Assembly: GCA_023461135.1 (NCBI GenBank)
Contig: JAEWNX010000432.1
Coordinates: forward strand, 1 to 5,060
DNA length: 5,060 nucleotides
Reading direction: 5' to 3'
Source of the DNA: Pseudomonadota bacterium
GTDB taxonomy: Bacteria > Pseudomonadota > Alphaproteobacteria > Caulobacterales > Aquidulcibacteraceae
Below the pieces are notes generated by a model that saw only the letters and a list, made by a program, of their open reading frames with translations, did not search any database and was not told where the DNA came from. Shown in pieces: positions 1-4,921 of the stretch. Position numbers and translations under genes: made by a program. Within the stretch, counting starts at the first letter, position 1. Every line of letters starts with the position of its first letter.

Positions 1-1
1 G

Positions 2-436
2 CGCCTCGACGAGATGCCTCAGCTCGGGCGGGATGTGTTCCTGAACGGCCAACCGCAGGCGACGGTGCTGACCAAGAATGTCGTCTGGCGCGCGGACCTC
101 TACGAGCTGCTCAACGCCTATTGCGCCGAGCGTGCCAAGAGCGTGCGCAAGCGCGCCTACACGGCGACGGTGCGGCGCGCCAATCCGCTGGAGACGGCGC
201 GCAAGAAGCTAGAGCAGGCGCTGATGAAGCTCGAAGAATGGCGCAACATCGATGCGGTGACGCCGCCGAGAGAAGCCGGTCCCGATGCGCCGCCGCGCGA
301 AAGCTATCTGGCGTCCACCTTCGGCGCGTCGCTCGAACTGGCGCGCGAAGGGAGGCTGGAACTGCGGCAGGCGGACGCGTTCGCCCCGCTGTTCGTGCGG
401 GCCCGGCCGGTCCAGAATGAGGCCAATGAACGCTGA
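2..436 (+). CDS. scpA: Segregation and condensation protein A, ScpA (C-terminal part, 5' end outside window)
   Basis: ScpA is the kleisin subunit of the bacterial SMC-ScpAB complex. It bridges the SMC heads, binds ScpB and helps compact and segregate the chromosome in the cytoplasm. The frame is open from base 2 with no start visible, so this is the last 144 residues or so of a protein that is usually about 250-280 residues long. Visible family signs are the PQLGRDVF motif at the beginning, a charged helical stretch in the middle (ARKKLEQALMKLEEW) and a C-terminal winged-helix segment (SLELAREGRLELRQ followed by PLFVRA), the part that contacts the SMC head in known kleisins. The product ends with the stop at 434-436, inside the start of scpB, so the two are probably translationally coupled. 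The order scpA-scpB-tatABC fits an alphaproteobacterium. No frame damage is seen. Confidence 0.93.
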   Translation, partial: RLDEMPQLGRDVFLNGQPQATVLTKNVVWRADLYELLNAYCAERAKSVRKRAYTATVRRANPLETARKKLEQALMKLEEWRNIDAVTPPREAGPDAPPRESYLASTFGASLELAREGRLELRQADAFAPLFVRARPVQNEANER

Positions 437-1151
437 CGGCCGCCCTCCGCTCGAAGACGCGATGCGCCGCATCGAGGATGCGTTCGACGCTGAACGCACA
501 CGGCCCGAACCGTCCGATGACGCTGTGCGCGCTGCCGAAGCGTTGCTGTTCGCCGGCGCCGAGCCGGTCACGGCCAAAGACCTGAGCGAGAAGCTGGGCC
601 CGGCGGTGGATGTCGCCGCCGTGCTCATGAAGCTCAAGGCGGACTACGCCGGTCGGGGCGTGCAACTGGTCGAAACCGGCGGCGGCTGGCGTTTCCAGTC
701 GGCCCCCGACCTCGCCAGTCTTTTCGTTGAGACCCGGGAGGCGCCCCGTCGGCTGCCCAAGGCGGCGTTGGAAACGCTCGCGGTGATTGCATACCATCAG
801 CCGGTGACCCGGGCCGAAATCGAGGAAATCCGGGGGGTCAGCCTGTCCCGCGGCTCAATGGAGCTGTTGCTGGAAATCGGCTGGATCCGGCCCCGCGGTC
901 GCCGCCGCACCCCGGGCCGGCCCCTTACGTTCGGGACGACCGACGCGTTTCTCAGTCACTTTGGCTTGGCTTCGCTTGACGCTCTGCCGGGCAAGGATGA
1001 TCTGAAGGGCCTCGGGCTTCTCGACCCGCGCGCCGCCGGCCAACTCGACGTGCCGCGCCCGACCGAGGAGCTGAGCCCGGACGAAGAGCCGCTGTCGGAC
1101 GGTGACGACGCGGCAAGCTTTTTCGTGGATCATATGGAAAAGGACGAGTAA
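426..1151 (+). CDS. scpB: Segregation and condensation protein B, ScpB
   Basis: ScpB is the kleisin-associated subunit that binds ScpA as a dimer in the SMC-ScpAB chromosome-condensation complex. The product is 241 residues from ATG 426. It has an N-terminal lead of about 30 residues, a first winged-helix domain (about 31-102, starting DDAVRAAEALLFAG) and a second (about 108-185). The second carries the family hallmark LETLAVIAYHQPVTRAEIEEI (split here: LETLAVIAYH, then QPVTRAEIEEI), the GWIRPRGRRRTPGRP loop (152-166) and TFGTTDAFLSHFGL. A disordered acidic tail follows (about 205-241). An in-frame ATG at 417 is also possible and would add three residues. The frame stays open further upstream to 285, but that stretch lies wholly inside scpA. 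The start overlaps the scpA stop by 11 nt (20 nt from the alternative ATG), which implies translational coupling. The length is normal for alphaproteobacterial ScpB. Confidence 0.95.
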   Translation: MNADGRPPLEDAMRRIEDAFDAERTRPEPSDDAVRAAEALLFAGAEPVTAKDLSEKLGPAVDVAAVLMKLKADYAGRGVQLVETGGGWRFQSAPDLASLFVETREAPRRLPKAALETLAVIAYHQPVTRAEIEEIRGVSLSRGSMELLLEIGWIRPRGRRRTPGRPLTFGTTDAFLSHFGLASLDALPGKDDLKGLGLLDPRAAGQLDVPRPTEELSPDEEPLSDGDDAASFFVDHMEKDE

Positions 1152-1172
1152 GCGCCCCGGCGCGCCCGTCTG

Positions 1173-1178
1173 AAGGAG
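1173..1178 (+). promoter_or_regulatory. Ribosome binding site of tatA
   Basis: AAGGAG lies 6 nt before the ATG at 1185 and fixes the tatA start. It is the only strong Shine-Dalgarno sequence inside the scp-tat unit. tatB has no clear one in its 20-nt gap, and tatC begins on an overlapping GTG. This suggests fresh ribosome loading at tatA, the translocon subunit needed in the largest amount. Confidence 0.75.
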
Positions 1179-1184
1179 TTCTCG

Positions 1185-1412
1185 ATGCATTTACCAGGGC
1201 TGATACCGCTCCTGATCGTTTTGGCGCTCGCGTTCCTGTTGTTCAGCCGCCCGGGCCGGATTTCGAGCCTGATGGAAGATTTGGGCAAGGGCATCAAAGG
1301 TTTCCGCAAAGGCCTCTCCGAACCGGACACGCCGGCGACGCCGGAAGAGCCGCCGCGTCAGGTTCAGGATCAAAACACCACGCAGCGCGAGACGGACCGC
1401 GCGTCGCAATAA
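1185..1412 (+). CDS. tatA: Twin-arginine translocase pore-forming subunit TatA
   Basis: TatA is the small, abundant subunit that oligomerises at the inner membrane to let folded twin-arginine substrates through once TatBC has bound them. The 75-residue product shows the expected build: a single N-terminal membrane helix (about 5-20, PGLIPLLIVLALAFLLF), a short hinge (21-24), an amphipathic helix (about 25-43, with RISSLMEDLGKGIKGFRKGL closely matching alphaproteobacterial TatA) and a polar unstructured tail rich in Pro, Glu, Gln and Thr. The Phe-Gly motif normally found at the hinge is Phe-Ser here (F20-S21, then RPG), an unusual change at a highly conserved place. The gene sits 33 nt after scpB behind a good ribosome binding site, and 20 nt before tatB. 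Its place before tatB and tatC makes TatA rather than an unrelated small membrane protein the clear choice. Confidence 0.92.
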   Translation: MHLPGLIPLLIVLALAFLLFSRPGRISSLMEDLGKGIKGFRKGLSEPDTPATPEEPPRQVQDQNTTQRETDRASQ

Positions 1413-1432
1413 AGCGCGCCGGGTAAACGCCC

Positions 1433-1858
1433 ATGCTGCCGAGCCTCGGCTTCAACGAGATCATTATCCTCGGGATCCTCGCCCTCGTAGTGGTGGGGCC
1501 GAAGGACTTGCCGCTGCTGTTCCGCAAGCTCGGAAAGTGGACGGCGAAGCTGCGCGGCATGGCGCAGGAATTCCGCACGGGCTTCGACGAACTGGCGCGT
1601 CAGGCTGAACTGGATGAGCTGAAGCGCGAAGTGGAGGCGTTGCGGCGGACTACTTCGCTGCAGGAAGTGACGCGCGATCTGATGAAGCCGCTGCCGACGC
1701 TGGAGGATTACGCGGGCATTTCGAAGCCGACGCCGAAACTCGCGCCGGCGCTCGAAACGCCGGAAGGCGACGCGTCCGCGCCGGCCGAAGCGCCTGCTAG
1801 CGATACCGCCGCAGAACGTGAAGATGCGCCGCAGCCGGTCATGCGGAGCGCTCCGTGA
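1433..1858 (+). CDS. tatB: Sec-independent translocase subunit TatB
   Basis: TatB pairs with TatC to form the receptor that recognises twin-arginine signal peptides at the inner membrane. The product is 141 residues. It has an N-terminal membrane helix (about 7-21) with the conserved glutamate near its start (E9 in GFNEI, matching E8 of E. coli TatB), the Gly-Pro hinge in VVVGPKDLP (22-23), a long amphipathic helix (about 25-72, LLFRKLGKWTAKL then RQAELDELKREVEAL), and a Pro/Ala/Glu-rich tail that looks disordered. Its longer helix and the GPKDLP motif separate it from TatA. The ATG is preceded by GGGTAAACGCCC, with no clear Shine-Dalgarno sequence, so translation may depend on ribosomes coming from tatA 20 nt upstream. 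Its stop overlaps the tatC start by 4 nt. Confidence 0.95.
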   Translation: MLPSLGFNEIIILGILALVVVGPKDLPLLFRKLGKWTAKLRGMAQEFRTGFDELARQAELDELKREVEALRRTTSLQEVTRDLMKPLPTLEDYAGISKPTPKLAPALETPEGDASAPAEAPASDTAAEREDAPQPVMRSAP

Positions 1859-2700
1859 CCGAAGCCGCCGCAAAACGCAAAGCCAAGTACGAGGACGACG
1901 ACACCGAGATCGAAGCCTCCCGCGCGCCGCTGCTCGATCACCTCGTCGAGTTGCGCAGCCGTTTGATGACGGCGCTCGCGGCGTTCGTCGTGGGCGTGAT
2001 CGTCAGCTTCATTTTCGTCGATCCGATTTTCATGTTCCTGGCGCAGCCGTTCCAGACGGCGATGGCGCATGCGCACCCAGAGCGCGCAGGTGAGGCGATT
2101 CAACTGATCAACACCGGCGCCTTTGGCTTCTTCTCCGTGAAGATGCAGATCGCGCTATTCGGGGGCATCGTGCTCGCCTTTCCCGTGATCGCCTGGCAGA
2201 TGTACGCCTTCATTGCGCCGGGGCTTTACCGCAAGGAGCGCGCAGCGGTCGCGCCGTTCCTGATCGCCGCGCCGATCATGTTCGCGCTGGGTGCGGCGTT
2301 CGTATTTTACGTCGCCATGCCGTTCGCGCTGCAATTTGCGCTGACGCAGGAAGTGACCGAAGGCCCGGTACAGGTCGAGTATCTGCCCAAGGTCGAAGAA
2401 TATATGGGGCTGGTGACGACGCTGGTGCTGGCGTTCGGGCTCATGTTCCAGTTGCCGGTGGTGCTTTCGCTGATGGGGCGCGTCGGCATCGTCTCCGCGC
2501 CGATGCTGCGCAAGGGCCGGCGCTATGCGATCGTCGGCATCGCCGCGTTCTCGGCCTTGGTCACGCCGAACGACATCATCTCGATGTTCGTGATGGCCCT
2601 GCCGGTTTACCTGCTCTACGAAATCTCGATCTGGATCGTGGCCGCCATCGAAAAGGGGCGGGCCAAGGAAGAGGCCCAAGCGATCCCGCCGGCGCCCTGA
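1855..2700 (+). CDS. tatC: Sec-independent translocase subunit TatC
   Basis: TatC is the polytopic core of the Tat receptor and binds the twin-arginine motif of signal peptides on the cytoplasmic side. The 281-residue product carries the family signatures: DHLVELRSRL before the first membrane helix (E32 matches E15 of E. coli), FGFFSVKMQIALF, FPVIAWQMYAFIAPGLYRKER (split: FPVIAWQMYAF, IAPGLYRKER; E128 matches E103 of E. coli) and LVTPND (D240 matches D211). Six hydrophobic segments lie at about 36-58, 92-118, 132-160, 184-206, 222-238 and 241-264. The start is a GTG inside GTGA, overlapping the tatB stop. The next in-frame Met (38) lies inside helix 1, so GTG is the credible start. The segment before the DHLVELR motif is about 28 residues, longer than in E. 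coli, and is acidic (KYEDDDTEIE). No intrinsic terminator is evident after the gene. Confidence 0.97.
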   Translation: MTEAAAKRKAKYEDDDTEIEASRAPLLDHLVELRSRLMTALAAFVVGVIVSFIFVDPIFMFLAQPFQTAMAHAHPERAGEAIQLINTGAFGFFSVKMQIALFGGIVLAFPVIAWQMYAFIAPGLYRKERAAVAPFLIAAPIMFALGAAFVFYVAMPFALQFALTQEVTEGPVQVEYLPKVEEYMGLVTTLVLAFGLMFQLPVVLSLMGRVGIVSAPMLRKGRRYAIVGIAAFSALVTPNDIISMFVMALPVYLLYEISIWIVAAIEKGRAKEEAQAIPPAP

Positions 2701-2719
2701 CGCCATCGCGCAGCGCGGT

Positions 2720-3379
2720 TTATTCCGCCATGACGATCTGTACCAAGTCAGCGCCGCTCGTGGTTTCCGGCAGCGCGTAGAAATCGCCCTTTACGTCCAA
2801 CGCGATCTCCAGCAGCGCCTGGAAGATACGGCGCGGCAGCGTCTGTGCGCCGAATTGTTCGAGGTGGGGCGTCACGAATTGTGCGTCGAGCAGCTTGAAG
2901 CCGCCGTAACGCAGGCGCGCGGCGAGGTGGATAAGGGCGGCTTTGCTGGCGTCGGTGGCGAGCGAGAACATGCTCTCGCCGAAGAACGCGCCGCCTATGG
3001 CGACGCCGTAGAGCCCGCCGGCGAGTTCGTCGCCGATGCGCGCCTCGACACTGTGCGCCAGCCCGCGCGCGTGCATTTCGAGATAGAGCGAGCAGATGTC
3101 GGGGTTGATCCAGGTGTCTTCCCGGTCCGGCCCGGGGGCGGCGCAACCATCGAGTACGGCGGCGAAGTCGCGGTCGATCGTGAAGCTGAAACGGTCCGTA
3201 CGCAGCGTACGCGCCAGACGCCGGGGCACGTGGAATTTGTCGAGCGGGAAGATGCAGCGCCATTCCGGATCGACGATGAAGAAGCCTTCGTCATTGCGGC
3301 TTTCCGCCATTGGAAAGACGCCGCGCCGGTAGCAGGCGAGCAGGTCGTCGGGCGTGAACGGCTTCACGCCGGCAAGCAT
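2720..3379 (-). CDS. aat: Leucyl/phenylalanyl-tRNA-protein transferase (Aat)
   Basis: Aat transfers Leu or Phe from aminoacyl-tRNA to the N-terminus of proteins beginning with Lys or Arg, marking them for ClpS/ClpAP degradation (bacterial N-degron pathway, cytoplasm). From ATG 3379 the product is 219 residues, the short form without the roughly 30-residue N-terminal extension of E. coli Aat. Visible motifs are DDLLACYRRGVFPMAES near the start, TWINPDI (89-95), the GNAT-like core GLYGVAIGGAFFGESMFS (122-139) with ASKAAL, and LLDAQFVTPHLEQFGA. D165 and Q167 match the catalytic D186 and Q188 of E. coli, while the Cys between them in E. coli is Ala here. The start is uncertain: GTG 3367 (giving VKPFTPDDLL) and TTG 3406 are also in frame, and none has a good ribosome binding site. 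The gene follows mgtC on the same strand and converges on tatC, with stops 19 nt apart. Confidence 0.94.
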   Translation of the reverse strand: MLAGVKPFTPDDLLACYRRGVFPMAESRNDEGFFIVDPEWRCIFPLDKFHVPRRLARTLRTDRFSFTIDRDFAAVLDGCAAPGPDREDTWINPDICSLYLEMHARGLAHSVEARIGDELAGGLYGVAIGGAFFGESMFSLATDASKAALIHLAARLRYGGFKLLDAQFVTPHLEQFGAQTLPRRIFQALLEIALDVKGDFYALPETTSGADLVQIVMAE

Positions 3380-3412
3380 GCCAAAGCCGAGCGCGCCTGA
3401 GAACAAGCTTGC

Positions 3413-3910
3413 TCACTCGCGCGGAGGTTTGCTCCCCGGCCGCCGCCGTTCGATCCATGTATCGAGCGGATTGAGGACGATGAGCACGAGGAGCGTGAGC
3501 CCAACGCCGACCCAGACGATGCTCCATGCCGCCAAGCCGCACGCGATGCCGAGCGCTGCCGTCACCCACACCGTGGCCGCCGTTGTCAGGTTTTGCACTT
3601 CGCCGGCGTTGGGATGGCGAAGAATTGCGCCCGCGCCGATGAAGCCGATGCCGGCCATCACCCCTTGAATGATGCCCTGCACGACCCGGCTGATGGCGTC
3701 CGGTTCGCCGTTGAGCGCGGCGAGATGGACGGTCGAGAGCGCAACAAGCGCTGAACCCAGCGAAACGAGCGCCAGCGTGCGCATGCCAACCGGCTTGCCG
3801 CGCCATTCTCGATCAAGCCCCACCAAGACGCCGACGACGACCGCAGCCAGCAGGCGCAGGCCGATGTCGACAAGATCGACAGAGGGGCTCAGCGGTTGGC
3901 CGGAATCCAT
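3413..3910 (-). CDS. MgtC/SapB family inner-membrane protein (short form)
   Basis: This is a 165-residue membrane protein of the MgtC/SapB/YhiD family. Known members affect Mg2+ homeostasis, acid tolerance or intracellular survival (Salmonella MgtC acts on the F1Fo ATP synthase), but many family members in free-living bacteria have no known job. Family motifs are GLDREWRGKPVGMRT (31-45), VVQGIIQGVMAGIGFIGAGAIL (76-97; key residues GIGFIGAGAIL) and NLTTAATVWVTAALG (107-121). About five hydrophobic segments are visible (roughly 16-31, 46-64, 79-97, 110-127, 129-147). The protein ends after a short basic tail, so it lacks the C-terminal ACT-like domain of Salmonella MgtC. ATG 3910 is the only sensible start: the longer open frame upstream runs antisense through arsR and has no family similarity. 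No Shine-Dalgarno sequence is seen; a small GC-rich hairpin occupies that place. aat follows within about 33 nt, so they may be co-transcribed. Confidence 0.88.
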   Translation of the reverse strand: MDSGQPLSPSVDLVDIGLRLLAAVVVGVLVGLDREWRGKPVGMRTLALVSLGSALVALSTVHLAALNGEPDAISRVVQGIIQGVMAGIGFIGAGAILRHPNAGEVQNLTTAATVWVTAALGIACGLAAWSIVWVGVGLTLLVLIVLNPLDTWIERRRPGSKPPRE

Positions 3911-3945
3911 GTGGCGGTAACAGCCGCCCGGCTCCCACGTTCCGC

Positions 3946-3975
3946 TTGACCGATAAAACCAGTAGGTTATATAAC
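3946..3975 (+). promoter_or_regulatory. Predicted sigma70-type promoter of the arsR operon
   Basis: A TTGACC -35 box (3946-3951) and a TATAAC -10 box (3970-3975) are separated by 18 nt and read towards arsR. Transcription starting about 5-8 nt after the -10 box would begin at or within a few bases of the arsR ATG (3980), implying a leaderless or nearly leaderless mRNA. The -10 box lies inside the palindromic operator, as expected for a repressed promoter. This is a prediction from motif match and spacing only. Confidence 0.6.
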
Positions 3976-3978
3976 CTA
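3963..3978. promoter_or_regulatory. Perfect 16-bp palindrome, likely ArsR-family operator
   Basis: TAGGTTATATAACCTA is its own reverse complement and stands out as an AT-rich island in GC-rich DNA. It covers the predicted -10 box of arsR and ends one base before the arsR start codon. It lies 52 bases before the start of the divergent mgtC-family gene. Winged-helix ArsR dimers bind such inverted repeats, so autorepression is the natural reading. Whether mgtC is also controlled cannot be told from the sequence. Confidence 0.72.
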
Positions 3979-3979
3979 A

Positions 3980-4339
3980 ATGGAATTGAACTTGGACGCG
4001 ACCTTTGCCGCGCTCGCCGACCCGACGCGCAGGGCGATCCTGGCCCGGCTCGCGGAGGGCGAGGCCACTGTGATGGAACTTGCCGAACCCTTCGCGATCA
4101 GCCAGCCGGCGATCTCCAAGCACCTCAAAGTTTTGGAGAACGCAGGTCTGATTTCGATGGCGCAGGATGCGCAACGGCGTCCGCGCAAGCTTGAACCTGC
4201 AGCGCTTGAAGCAGCGAACCAGTGGCTCGAGCGTTATCGCGAAATCTGGGAAGCGAACTACGCGCGCCTCGACACGCTGCTCGAGACGTTGAAGCACCAG
4301 AGCGCGAAGAAAGCGCGCGCGCGTAAATCCAAAAAATAG
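3980..4339 (+). CDS. ArsR/SmtB-family winged-helix transcriptional repressor (cysteine-free, SRPBCC-linked type)
   Basis: This is a 119-residue DNA-binding repressor. The N-terminal part (ATFAALADPTRRAILARL, 7-24) and the helix-turn-helix (about 31-56, with recognition helix AISQPAISKHLKVLENAGLI at 39-58) are typical of ArsR regulators found next to SRPBCC/AHSA1 genes. The wing region (about 59-70) ends in RRPRKLEP, and a C-terminal dimerisation helix follows (about 74-105, with QWLERYREIWEANYARLDTLL). The tail is strongly basic (KKARARKSKK). The protein has no cysteine, so the classical ELCVCDL metal site is absent and it is unlikely to sense arsenite or zinc in the usual way; its signal is unknown. 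An in-frame TAA at 3977-3979 rules out any start upstream of 3980. There is no ribosome binding site, which fits a leaderless message. Two further genes follow in the same direction. Confidence 0.93.
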   Translation: MELNLDATFAALADPTRRAILARLAEGEATVMELAEPFAISQPAISKHLKVLENAGLISMAQDAQRRPRKLEPAALEAANQWLERYREIWEANYARLDTLLETLKHQSAKKARARKSKK

Positions 4340-4366
4340 AGCCGGGTTGTCGGCCTGGGGTGATCG

Positions 4367-4387
4367 CGTTCGTCCTTTGAACGAACG
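4367..4387 (+). other. Inverted repeat in the arsR-SRPBCC intergenic gap (possible mRNA hairpin)
   Basis: CGTTCGT (4367-4373) and ACGAACG (4381-4387) form a perfect 7-bp stem with a 7-nt loop (CCTTTGA), in the 73-nt gap between arsR and the SRPBCC gene and 13 nt before the latter's ribosome binding site. No T-run follows, so it does not look like an intrinsic terminator. It could stabilise or process the downstream message, or be a second protein-binding site; its AT-poor sequence is unlike the arsR operator. Function is inferred only from position. Confidence 0.4.
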
Positions 4388-4400
4388 TCGCGGAAAACCA

Positions 4401-4405
4401 AGGAG
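4401..4405 (+). promoter_or_regulatory. Ribosome binding site of the SRPBCC gene
   Basis: AGGAG lies 7 nt before the ATG at 4413. It decides the start, because the frame is open upstream to 4347 but only this ATG has a Shine-Dalgarno sequence and gives an N-terminus of normal family length. Confidence 0.75.
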
Positions 4406-4412
4406 AGACCAA

Positions 4413-4910
4413 ATGCCAGCAGCAGCACAAGTCACATTGCCGAGCGACCGCGAGGTTCGCGTGACACGCCAATTCCAGGCGCCGCGCCAACTTGTTTGGG
4501 ATGCGCACACCAAGCCTGAGCTGCTACCGAAGTGGCTTGGTTATCCAGGGTGGGACATGCCGGTCCGCGAGATGGACGTACGCGTTGGCGGCAAATATCG
4601 CTGGCAGTGGAAGAACCTTGAGGACGGCAAGCAGTTTGGCTTCTTCGGCACATTCACTGAAGTGAACGCGCCGTCGAGGCTGGCGCACGATCAGTATTAT
4701 GATCCGGGCGATATTGGCGGCGCCATGCCGGCGGGCGATCCGTGCATCGTTTCTGTGGATCTCAGTGAGCAGAACGGCGTCACCACCCTCGTCTGCACCT
4801 TGAAGTTCGCGTCGAAGGAAGCGCGCGAGGGCGCCCTCTCCACCGGCATGACCGACGGCATGGAATTTAGTTACACGCGTCTCGACGATTTATCCAAGCA
4901 AGCCGCGTGA
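4413..4910 (+). CDS. SRPBCC (AHSA1/Aha1 C-terminal-like, START-superfamily) domain protein
   Basis: This is a 165-residue, probably cytoplasmic protein with a single SRPBCC fold, a helix-grip domain with a deep cavity for hydrophobic ligands. Family marks are [29 protein letters not shown] (residues 16-43; key parts [11 protein letters not shown] and KWLG), [15 protein letters not shown] (50-64), [12 protein letters not shown] (79-90) and the closing helix [21 protein letters not shown] stretch (145-160). Pfam calls such proteins activator of Hsp90 ATPase homologue 1-like, but bacterial members of this size are not Hsp90 co-chaperones with any certainty and their ligands are mostly unknown. 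No membrane segment or signal peptide is seen. It follows the ArsR-type gene by 73 nt and precedes a VOC-family gene by 11 nt. The ArsR-SRPBCC pair recurs widely, and the SRPBCC protein is presumably the main target of the repressor. Confidence 0.9.
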   Translation: MPAAAQVTLPSDREVRVTRQFQAPRQLVWDAHTKPELLPKWLGYPGWDMPVREMDVRVGGKYRWQWKNLEDGKQFGFFGTFTEVNAPSRLAHDQYYDPGDIGGAMPAGDPCIVSVDLSEQNGVTTLVCTLKFASKEAREGALSTGMTDGMEFSYTRLDDLSKQAA

Positions 4911-4915
4911 AGGAG
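4911..4915 (+). promoter_or_regulatory. Ribosome binding site of the VOC-family gene
   Basis: AGGAG begins directly after the SRPBCC stop codon (4908-4910) and lies 6 nt before the ATG at 4922. It fixes that start and shows the two genes are read from one message. Confidence 0.75.
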
Positions 4916-4921
4916 CGAGCC

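Noticed and set aside
285..425. Upstream extension of the scpB frame
   Set aside because: The added residues lie wholly inside scpA and are Arg/Ala-rich with no ScpB similarity; ATG 426 (or 417) gives the normal N-terminus.
111..797. Long open frame on the - strand (228 codons) opposite scpA and scpB
   Set aside because: It lies antisense to two clearly recognisable genes, and its Arg/Ala/Pro-rich translation is what GC-rich DNA gives in a shadow frame; no family motif seen.
1370..1873. - strand open frame opposite tatB
   Set aside because: Arg-rich shadow of tatB with no recognisable domain or ribosome binding site.
2155..2706. - strand open frame opposite tatC
   Set aside because: His/Arg/Asp-rich composition is typical of the antisense of a membrane protein gene; no domain seen.
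2701..2719. Possible bidirectional terminator between tatC and aat
   Set aside because: Only a 4-bp CGCG/CGCG stem and no T-run on either strand; too weak to call a terminator.
3197..3211. Near-perfect palindrome CGTACGC-A-GCGTACG
   Set aside because: It lies inside the aat coding sequence in a Arg/Thr-rich stretch, is isolated, and has no promoter nearby; most likely chance in GC-rich DNA.
2855..3400. + strand open frame (181 codons) opposite aat
   Set aside because: aat on the other strand has clear catalytic motifs through this whole stretch; the + frame shows no family similarity.
3980..4339. Arsenic resistance regulator of an ars operon
   Set aside because: The protein has no cysteine and there are no arsB, arsC or acr3 genes nearby; it belongs to the SRPBCC-linked ArsR group instead.
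3911..4513. N-terminal extension of the mgtC-like frame running back through arsR and the SRPBCC start
   Set aside because: The added 201 residues have no MgtC similarity and are antisense to two well-supported genes; the family motif begins shortly after ATG 3910.
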